Shown here: piece by piece, positions 9,276-15,742 of the stretch
How positions within the stretch are numbered: the first letter of the stretch is position 1
How the letters are laid out: the number at the start of each line of letters is the position of its first letter
NCBI GenBank assembly: GCA_038103905.1
Contig: JAYNZW010000007.1
Location: 1 to 64,000, forward strand
DNA: 64,000 nt
Direction: 5' to 3'
Origin: CABYIR01 sp038103905
Lineage (GTDB): Bacteria; Pseudomonadota; Alphaproteobacteria; Pelagibacterales; AG-422-B15
Position numbers and translations under genes: made by a program
Notes under the pieces: model-generated
Told to the model about the DNA's origin: nothing
Database searches by the model: none
What the model saw: the letters and a program-made list of their open reading frames with translations, nothing else

Positions 9276-10220
9276 TTAATTTACCCAGTTAGACCATTTA
9301 GACTCGTGTTCGTCTAGCCACTTTTGAGCAGCTGCTGGAACTTCTAAACCATCTGTATCAACATAGTTGGCCATTTTATCAATATCCGGGCCAGAAAAGT
9401 TCATCTGCTTTAACAGTTTGTATCCAGCAGGATGGTTTTTACTAAAGTCTTTATTCACTGCAAGTTTCAAATATCCACTAGCAGGGTTACCACAGTCATA
9501 AAGGGCATTTGGATTTACACCCCAAGATGCATCAGTTGTACATTTAGGATCATGTGTTGGAAACTCAACAAATTTTCCAGGGTACTTTGCACCAATAAAG
9601 TTTGGACTCCAGTTAAAGATTACTACAGGTTTATTTTGAGCAACACCTGCATCTAATTCAGCCCAGATTGCTCCAGCTGAACCTGCGTTTCTAACTTCAA
9701 AGTTCATGCCTAAAGCTTCAACTTTTTCAGCATCATGTTTTAACCAGTCAACTGGACCACCGATAAATACACCTTTGCCTCCAGAGTCAGCTCTTGCAAA
9801 CTGGTCTGAACATGCATTTAGTGCTTCCCAAGAAGGTAAGCCTGGGCAAGTTTCTTCAACAAAATTTGGATACCACCAATCTTCTCTTGTCACAGCATCA
9901 TGAGTTAAGATTTCTTCCACGTTTCCAGTAGCAAGAGATTTCTCGTAAGATGCACCGAATGCACCCTCCCAAATCTCATGGACTAAATCGATGTCTCCAT
10001 CAGCCATTGATTGATAAACAGTCTGGCTATCCATTGGGATGTATTCAATTTCCTCGCCCACCATTTTTAACAACTCACCAACTACTTCAGCACCAACAAG
10101 TTGGCTTGACCAGTTGTGAGTAGGAATCTTAACAACTCCACTTTTATCTGCACTAGCTGTTCCAAGTGAAAGACCTGTAACAATTAAAAAAGCAGATAAA
10201 AAACTTATCATTTTTTTCAT
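9276..10220 (-). CDS. proX: Glycine betaine-type ABC transporter substrate-binding protein
   Basis: 314 residues of the OpuAC/ProX family. Residues 1-24 form a clear signal peptide (basic MKKM, hydrophobic core, ASA cleavage site before DK), so the mature protein is periplasmic. Aromatic-rich segments (EDWWYPNF, FNWSPNF, ASWGVNP) fit the tryptophan-cage pocket used to bind quaternary ammonium groups. The start is supported by a strong AGGAG 7 bases upstream of ATG. It is the first gene of the transport and catabolic operon, preceded by its own promoter region and followed by a terminator hairpin. Ligand could be betaine, choline or a related osmolyte. Confidence 0.88.
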   Translation of the reverse strand: MKKMISFLSAFLIVTGLSLGTASADKSGVVKIPTHNWSSQLVGAEVVGELLKMVGEEIEYIPMDSQTVYQSMADGDIDLVHEIWEGAFGASYEKSLATGNVEEILTHDAVTREDWWYPNFVEETCPGLPSWEALNACSDQFARADSGGKGVFIGGPVDWLKHDAEKVEALGMNFEVRNAGSAGAIWAELDAGVAQNKPVVIFNWSPNFIGAKYPGKFVEFPTHDPKCTTDASWGVNPNALYDCGNPASGYLKLAVNKDFSKNHPAGYKLLKQMNFSGPDIDKMANYVDTDGLEVPAAAQKWLDEHESKWSNWVN

Positions 10221-10264
10221 TATTTATTCTCCTAGGTTTGTAATATTTAATTAATCCTACAAAT

Positions 10265-10270
10265 ATTATA
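10265..10270 (-). promoter_or_regulatory. Candidate -10 element for proX
   Basis: On the minus strand the hexamer is a perfect TATAAT, 45 bases upstream of the proX start codon. No good -35 is present at the usual distance, which would fit an activator-dependent promoter. Assigned from sequence only. Confidence 0.3.
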
Positions 10271-10316
10271 CGCACATATTGATACTAATCTGAAATGAAA
10301 ATTTAAAAAATCGTAC

Positions 10317-10338
10317 TATCAACACCTACATGTTGATA
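10317..10338. repeat. Perfect 8-bp inverted repeat upstream of proX
   Basis: Arms TATCAACA and TGTTGATA are separated by 6 bases. The centre is about 57 bases upstream of the end of the candidate -10 and about 107 bases upstream of the proX start. It could be an activator or repressor operator, or a weak terminator for the upstream DUF1989-GcvT gene, since the minus strand shows six T a few bases after the stem. Low GC makes a strong terminator less likely. Confidence 0.45.
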
Positions 10339-10380
10339 AAAAAATATAAATCTATACTACCTGTAGATGCCAATCAATCT

Positions 10381-12738
10381 TTAGGCTTTTACTCTGCTTT
10401 TGGTTGGGTCATAAAAAGGGAACTGGATTATTTTAGCTTTTAATCTTCTTTGGTGACCGTCAAGTTTACCAACCTCAACCTCTGTTCCAAGTTCACAGGA
10501 GTGAACATCCATTCGACAAAGTGCAATATTTTTATTAAGTGTTGGCGAAATCATTCCACTTGTAATTATACCAACTTGTCCTTTTCCAATATGCACACAA
10601 TCTCCATGACCACATTTTTCATTTCCTTCAATTTCTAGTCCTACAAGTTTTCTATGAGGGTTTTCTTTTCTTCTGATTAAAGCATCGCAGCCAATAAAGT
10701 TTGCTTCCTTGGATTTAAGGGGAACTGTAAATGAGATGCCTGCTTCAAAAGGATCTGTTTCATCACTAAACTCATTACCACCTAAAATTAATCCTGCTTC
10801 AATTCTTAACATATCTAAGGCATCAAAGCCCATTGGAACAATATCGTATTCTTGTCCAGCTTCCCAAATTGCATCCCACACCGCTGATGCATCTTTTGGA
10901 TGACAATAAACTTCATATCCAAGTTCTCCTGTATATCCTGTACGAGATAACATCACTGGAATACCCAAATGATCATTTAGTCGACTGATATTAAAATTAA
11001 ACCAATTTAACTCTTCAATTCCAGGACTTGCCGGTGTCGTCCACATTATTTTTGATAAAACTTTACGGCTATTTGGACCCTGAACTGAAAGATTATGTAA
11101 TTGATCAGTAGATGATTTAACAGAAACTCTTAAATTTAATTTCAACCCTAATTCACGCAACCACTCTCCAGAATAGTCACTTCCACCAATCCATCTAAAA
11201 TTTGTATCACCAAGTCTGAATAGTGTTCCATCATCAATCATTGTTCCATTTTCGTAACACATAGCCGAATAAACAACTTGGCCGATTGATAGTTTTTTAA
11301 CATTTCTTGTTAATGCAGTGTTCATTAACTCTTCTGCATCAGGACCGATAACTTCAAACTTCTTTAAAGATGACAAATCCATCATGACAACATTATTTCT
11401 ACATGCAGTGTATTCTGCTATTGTGCCGTAATTGTCATATTTTCTAGGAATCCAAACACCAGCAAATTCAACATAGTCTTTTGTTAACTTTGAAGTTCGA
11501 TCATGAAACCCAGTTTGTTTGGTCAAATCTATATCTGCTTCCACGCTTTTACGATACCCTATTGCTTTTGAGAAAAAATTCTCCTTTGAATAAATTCTAA
11601 CGCAAATATCTGTAGGGTTCCAGTCATTAGCAGCATCAATATCGCAAGGACATGCAGATGATAAGGAAACTAAATTCTTTTGAGCTTGAAAGAGAACATA
11701 ATTTCCAGGCACAGACCAAGGGACATCAAAAAAGAAAACATTTGTTGCATCAAGACCCGTATTAAAAAAGAGATTTATTGCTTGCCATGCCCTTCTCTTT
11801 TCAACGCCATACGGATCCAAAACTTTGTTGAAGTTATCTGAACAGTTGGCATGACCAAAATATCCAACATCTTCATAATATTTTGAACTACATGCATTTC
11901 CAAATGTATCGTGTCTTCCACACGTGTCCTGTATTACCTCAACTAATGCGTCTTGGTCCTGATCAAAGTACTTAGAAAACAATCCTGGTACTGCATAATT
12001 CATTCCAATAATACTTCTTGTTACCATTGGATCAATTGATAATTCTTTTCCTTTTTCAAGCTTCAAAGAGTCAAAGACTTGAAAATCTGAACATTGTCTA
12101 CCGTATAAATCTATTACTTGAATAAAATCTCCTGCTTCAACTTCATACGATATAGCTGTGCTATTATCGACAATAAACTCTTCTTTAATTTCAGCTAATG
12201 GTGGAGGTAAAAAATAATTAGTTTTGTTGTTAGTTTTATTCAATCTGTTGATCTTAACTTCTAAATCTGTTGGAGGGTTTTGACTGTCAACTGACATATC
12301 AACTCCTGGTGCAGCAATAATGATGAAGCCATCACTTTCACAGGTAAATTCTTCAACGGTACCTGCAACAGTTTCATGATCGAATAAATTTATAGAACGA
12401 GCTTTATGAAAATCGATATTTTTTTTGTTCAATTTTGATAATAAATAATCTTGGCCTGATCTATTTGATAAAACTTGTTTTGCATAGACGGCATCTCCAT
12501 TACTTTTTAATCCAAGTACCTCGGGAGAGCATTTTCCTGTATGATCAAAAACAATAATTTCAGCTATTTGGCTTCCTTCAGTATTCTTGACTAAGATTTG
12601 ATCGCCCTTAAAGAATTCGATCCCTGTTAGGCCCATGGCTTTAGCAACATACCGCTCTACTCCCGCGGGAAGTCCAATTATTCCAGCATCGTAAGGGCTT
12701 GTTTTCCTTACGTTAAAATTTTCTAAGTTAATATCCAT
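10381..12738 (-). CDS. DUF1989-like (x2) / GcvT aminomethyltransferase fusion protein
   Basis: 785 residues. The central part (about 195-385) is a DUF1989 (urea-carboxylase-associated/carboxyguanidine deiminase family) domain with its conserved polar motifs: CGRHDTFGNAC (273-283), ANCSDN (297-302) and SACPCD (361-366). The C-terminal part (about 415-785) is a GcvT-type folate-binding domain with VMMDLSSLKKFEV, GYTGELGYEVY and FEAGISF. The N-terminal 190 residues repeat the DUF1989 frame in degenerate form: GDQILV..GSQ..EIIVFD (45-65) matches GDFIQV..GRQ..DFQVFD (203-223), and NPPTDLEVKI matches NPTDICVRI, but the Cys/His motifs are absent. The likely role is folate-linked C1 transfer from an unidentified substrate. 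It lies between proX and a divergent flavoenzyme. Domains are secure, reaction unknown. Confidence 0.8.
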   Translation of the reverse strand: MDINLENFNVRKTSPYDAGIIGLPAGVERYVAKAMGLTGIEFFKGDQILVKNTEGSQIAEIIVFDHTGKCSPEVLGLKSNGDAVYAKQVLSNRSGQDYLLSKLNKKNIDFHKARSINLFDHETVAGTVEEFTCESDGFIIIAAPGVDMSVDSQNPPTDLEVKINRLNKTNNKTNYFLPPPLAEIKEEFIVDNSTAISYEVEAGDFIQVIDLYGRQCSDFQVFDSLKLEKGKELSIDPMVTRSIIGMNYAVPGLFSKYFDQDQDALVEVIQDTCGRHDTFGNACSSKYYEDVGYFGHANCSDNFNKVLDPYGVEKRRAWQAINLFFNTGLDATNVFFFDVPWSVPGNYVLFQAQKNLVSLSSACPCDIDAANDWNPTDICVRIYSKENFFSKAIGYRKSVEADIDLTKQTGFHDRTSKLTKDYVEFAGVWIPRKYDNYGTIAEYTACRNNVVMMDLSSLKKFEVIGPDAEELMNTALTRNVKKLSIGQVVYSAMCYENGTMIDDGTLFRLGDTNFRWIGGSDYSGEWLRELGLKLNLRVSVKSSTDQLHNLSVQGPNSRKVLSKIMWTTPASPGIEELNWFNFNISRLNDHLGIPVMLSRTGYTGELGYEVYCHPKDASAVWDAIWEAGQEYDIVPMGFDALDMLRIEAGLILGGNEFSDETDPFEAGISFTVPLKSKEANFIGCDALIRRKENPHRKLVGLEIEGNEKCGHGDCVHIGKGQVGIITSGMISPTLNKNIALCRMDVHSCELGTEVEVGKLDGHQRRLKAKIIQFPFYDPTKSRVKA

Positions 12739-12768
12739 TCTTTGTCGAAAGCATACATCATATTTGGA

Positions 12769-12774
12769 TTGACA
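12769..12774 (+). promoter_or_regulatory. Candidate -35 element in the divergent 10.4/12.8 kb gene spacer
   Basis: A perfect TTGACA hexamer lies 56 bases upstream of the plus-strand DAO-family gene, in the 91-base divergent spacer. No convincing -10 sits at 16-18 bases; the best AT-rich candidates are 20 or more bases away. Weak support. Confidence 0.2.
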
Positions 12775-12829
12775 ACTATCTCGAAGTAAGAAAAATGCTA
12801 ATTATTAGATTTAAAATTTAGAATTATTT

Positions 12830-14173
12830 ATGTCAATACCTGAAAAAGCTGATTACGTAATCATTGGTGCTGGAATTCATGGTCTGAGCACAGCATATCA
12901 TTTAGCTGCAAAGTTAAAAGCTCAAGGCAAAGGTGATGGAAGCAAAATTCTGATCATTGAAAAAGATGCGATTGCATCGGGAGCAACTGGTGTTGCTTGT
13001 GGTGTGGTAAGAAATAATTATTTCCAACCGGCTATGAGAGAATTAATGGCTCATTCAGTTGAAGTTTGGGAAACAGACCCGAAGGCTTATCACTATCATA
13101 GTGTTGGCTATATGCAGATTAGCCCAGAATGTATGGAAGAAGATGTTGCTTCAATATATGAACAACAAAAAAATATTGGCTATGACTCAGAGTTTATTCA
13201 AGGAAAGGAAGATTCTGAAAAATACATGAAGTCGATGTTTAATGACTGGCAGGCAAAAGGAATTACAAGTGTCCTTCATGAAAAAAGAGGTGGATATGCA
13301 AATAACACATCTGCAATGTACGGCTTGGCTGACAAAGCTGAGCACGAAGGAGTCAGGCTTCTCACAGGGGTGACTGTAAAAGGGTTTCAATATGGTTCAA
13401 ACTCTGATGCTGTAACTGCAGTAGATACGGATAAAGGTTCAATTAAGTGTGATCAAGTTATTATTGGTGCAGGACCATGGGCTCAATCATTCTGGAATAT
13501 GCTGGAGCTTCCAAAAGAGGTAAATATAAAAAGCAATGGCACAGTTCATGAAAATATTCCAATGTGGCAATATTGGTTTTTAGTTGAGGGAGTTTTAAAT
13601 GTTGATCCTAACTTCTTGAAAACTGAAGATGGCAATATGCCTCCTGTTATTCATGTAGATACTGATGCTCCTTTATATTCTGATGTCGACAAGTCACTCA
13701 TCACTGATAAGCTTTGGGGCATCTATTATAAACCTGACTTTCATTTTGGTGGGATTCAAGGTGGATCTTCGCCTTATAAAGTTGGCGAGCCGGGAGGCGC
13801 TGGAATAGAAGTTGATCCTTATGGCCCTTCTTCAAAGGATTTTGTGATCGACGATAATTTTGCCCATATGTGGACTTCAGCTTTGGCATTTTGTCATAAA
13901 CGATTTGAAGGAAAATCTCATTTATTTAAAAAAGGTGCAACAGGTGGTCTTGGTTGTTTTACGCCTGATTCATTTCCTGTATTTGATCAGTTTAGAGAGA
14001 ACGTTTATATGATCGCTGACTCAAATCATGGATATAAGATGTTGGGTGTTGGTAAGCTTGTTGCAGATGAAATCCTTGGTGAAAAAAGCAACTTATTAGA
14101 ACCGTTTAGATTTTCAAGATATGAAGAGGGTAAATTACATCCTACTTCAAACAGTCCCTTCCCTTGGAGTTAA
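12830..14173 (+). CDS. FAD-dependent oxidoreductase, DAO family
   Basis: 447 residues. The N-terminal dinucleotide-binding motif YVIIGAGIHGLSTAYHLA (about 9-26) and the DAO-family second motif GATGVACGVVRNNY mark a flavoprotein that oxidises secondary or tertiary amines. The C-terminal TGGLGCFTPDSFPVFDQF matches the end of sarcosine/dimethylglycine-oxidase-like proteins. Unlike dimethylglycine dehydrogenase it has no fused GcvT domain. It is transcribed divergently from the DUF1989-GcvT fusion and just upstream of soxB, so it may pair with either. The exact amine substrate cannot be read from the sequence. Its position upstream of the sox operon suggests possible co-expression. Confidence 0.8.
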   Translation: MSIPEKADYVIIGAGIHGLSTAYHLAAKLKAQGKGDGSKILIIEKDAIASGATGVACGVVRNNYFQPAMRELMAHSVEVWETDPKAYHYHSVGYMQISPECMEEDVASIYEQQKNIGYDSEFIQGKEDSEKYMKSMFNDWQAKGITSVLHEKRGGYANNTSAMYGLADKAEHEGVRLLTGVTVKGFQYGSNSDAVTAVDTDKGSIKCDQVIIGAGPWAQSFWNMLELPKEVNIKSNGTVHENIPMWQYWFLVEGVLNVDPNFLKTEDGNMPPVIHVDTDAPLYSDVDKSLITDKLWGIYYKPDFHFGGIQGGSSPYKVGEPGGAGIEVDPYGPSSKDFVIDDNFAHMWTSALAFCHKRFEGKSHLFKKGATGGLGCFTPDSFPVFDQFRENVYMIADSNHGYKMLGVGKLVADEILGEKSNLLEPFRFSRYEEGKLHPTSNSPFPWS

Positions 14174-14215
14174 ACAAAATCGTTCTATATAATTAAACTT
14201 TAAAGGTTATTAGTT

Positions 14216-15472
14216 TTGAAAAAGTATTCAGTATTCAGTCTGGTAAAAAATGCTCTCAATCATCATAAAGATTGGGAAGTTGCTTGGAGAGATCCTGAAC
14301 CTAAAAAAGAATATGAAGCAGTAATCATTGGTGGTGGTGGGCATGGTTTAGCAACTGCCTACTACTTAGCAAAATATTATGATTTAAAAAATATTGCCAT
14401 TCTAGAAAAAGGATGGATTGGAGGAGGAAATGTTGGCAGAAATACAACAATTTTAAGATCCAATTACATGCATGATGCAAATAATTTGTTCTATGAACAA
14501 GGTATGCAAATGTGGAGAGATCTAAGCCAGGAATTAAACTACAACGTAATGTATTCACCGCGAGGGATTCTAAATCTTGCTCATTCAGATGCTCAACTAA
14601 ACGCATATGCTAGAAGAGGAAACTCAATGAGGTTAAATGGAATCGATGCTGCACTTCTTGGAAGAGAAGAGGTAAGAAAAATGATTCCATTTGCTGACTT
14701 TACAGAAAATGCTCGTTTTCCAATTTTTGGTGGGCTGCTTCAACCAATTGGTGGAACTGCGAGGCACGATGCAGTTGCTTGGGGGTATGCGAGAGCGGCA
14801 GATGATATGGGAGTGGACATAATCCAACATTGTGAAGTTTCTGGTTTTGATGTTGATAATGGCAAAGTCACAGGAGTTCAGACCTCAAAAGGAAATATTA
14901 AAACAAATAAAGTTGGTTTATGTGTTGCGGGTAGTACCTCTATTCTTGCAGAAAAATTAAATATGACTCTCCCTATTGAAGCGCACGTATTACAGGCGTG
15001 TGTATCTGAACCTGTAAAACCTTTACTTGATGGAGTGGTGACATTTGGTGCGGGTCATTTTTATTGCAGTCAATCTGACAAAGGTGAAATGGTTATGGGT
15101 GGAGATCTGGATGGTTACAACAGCTATGCTCAAAGAGGAAACTTGCCAACAATTCAACACGTCCTCACTGAAGGTGTTGCTCTTTTTCCAAATTTAAGTC
15201 GATTAAAAATACTACGAACATGGGGAGGGATCATGGATATGTCCATGGATGGATCACCTATAATTGACAAAACTCATATTGATGGCGTCTACTTAAACTG
15301 TGGTTGGTGCTACGGCGGCTTTAAAGCGACCCCTGTATCAGGATTAACTTTTGCTCATACAATTGCCCGCAATGAACCACACGAGTTGAATGTTCCGTTT
15401 AAGTTAGATCGCTTCCACACTGGACATTTGATTGATGAAAAAGGGCTGGGAACAAAAACCTGGATTAGTTAA
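14216..15472 (+). CDS. soxB: Sarcosine oxidase, beta subunit
   Basis: 418 residues, normal for the heterotetrameric enzyme. FAD motif AVIIGGGGHGLATAYYLA (about 35-52) and GGTARHDAVAWG, where His184 is the equivalent of the residue carrying covalent FMN, are both present; the C-terminal LNCGWCYGGFKATPVSG is characteristic. The enzyme oxidises sarcosine to glycine, giving H2O2 and passing the methyl carbon to folate in the alpha subunit. The start is TTG, chosen because it gives the conserved SoxB N-terminus and has AAAGG 9 bases upstream. It begins a four-gene operon in the canonical B-D-A-G order. N-methylglutamate dehydrogenase (mgdA) is a homologous alternative. Confidence 0.9.
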   Translation: MKKYSVFSLVKNALNHHKDWEVAWRDPEPKKEYEAVIIGGGGHGLATAYYLAKYYDLKNIAILEKGWIGGGNVGRNTTILRSNYMHDANNLFYEQGMQMWRDLSQELNYNVMYSPRGILNLAHSDAQLNAYARRGNSMRLNGIDAALLGREEVRKMIPFADFTENARFPIFGGLLQPIGGTARHDAVAWGYARAADDMGVDIIQHCEVSGFDVDNGKVTGVQTSKGNIKTNKVGLCVAGSTSILAEKLNMTLPIEAHVLQACVSEPVKPLLDGVVTFGAGHFYCSQSDKGEMVMGGDLDGYNSYAQRGNLPTIQHVLTEGVALFPNLSRLKILRTWGGIMDMSMDGSPIIDKTHIDGVYLNCGWCYGGFKATPVSGLTFAHTIARNEPHELNVPFKLDRFHTGHLIDEKGLGTKTWIS

Positions 15473-15474
15473 CA

Positions 15475-15741
15475 ATGTTAGAAATCAAGTGTCCATATTG
15501 CGGAAATAGATCTCAAAATGAATTTGCGTATGGTGGGGATGCCACTGTGAAAAGGCCTGAGCTTAACAGTGAGATTTCTGATCAAGATTGGGATCATTTT
15601 GTATATTATCGTAAAAATCCAAGAGGTAATCATTTAGAGTTATGGCATCATATCTCTGGATGCCGTCAGTGGTTTAAAGTTTTAAGAAACACAGCAACAC
15701 ACGACATTATTCAAACGATGGAAATGAAAGAAAATCCTTAA
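15475..15741 (+). CDS. soxD: Sarcosine oxidase, delta subunit
   Basis: 88 residues, the usual small zinc-binding subunit. All zinc ligands known in the structurally characterised enzyme are at the expected positions: Cys6 and Cys9 (KCPYCG), His59 and Cys63 (HHISGC). It starts 2 bases after the soxB stop and ends 1 base before soxA, indicating a tightly coupled operon. It stabilises the complex and has no catalytic role of its own. Confidence 0.92.
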   Translation: MLEIKCPYCGNRSQNEFAYGGDATVKRPELNSEISDQDWDHFVYYRKNPRGNHLELWHHISGCRQWFKVLRNTATHDIIQTMEMKENP

Positions 15742-15742
15742 A

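Noticed and set aside
10221..10380. Glycine-type riboswitch upstream of proX
   Set aside because: No conserved aptamer motif or paired stems typical of the glycine riboswitch were found; only a simple inverted repeat.
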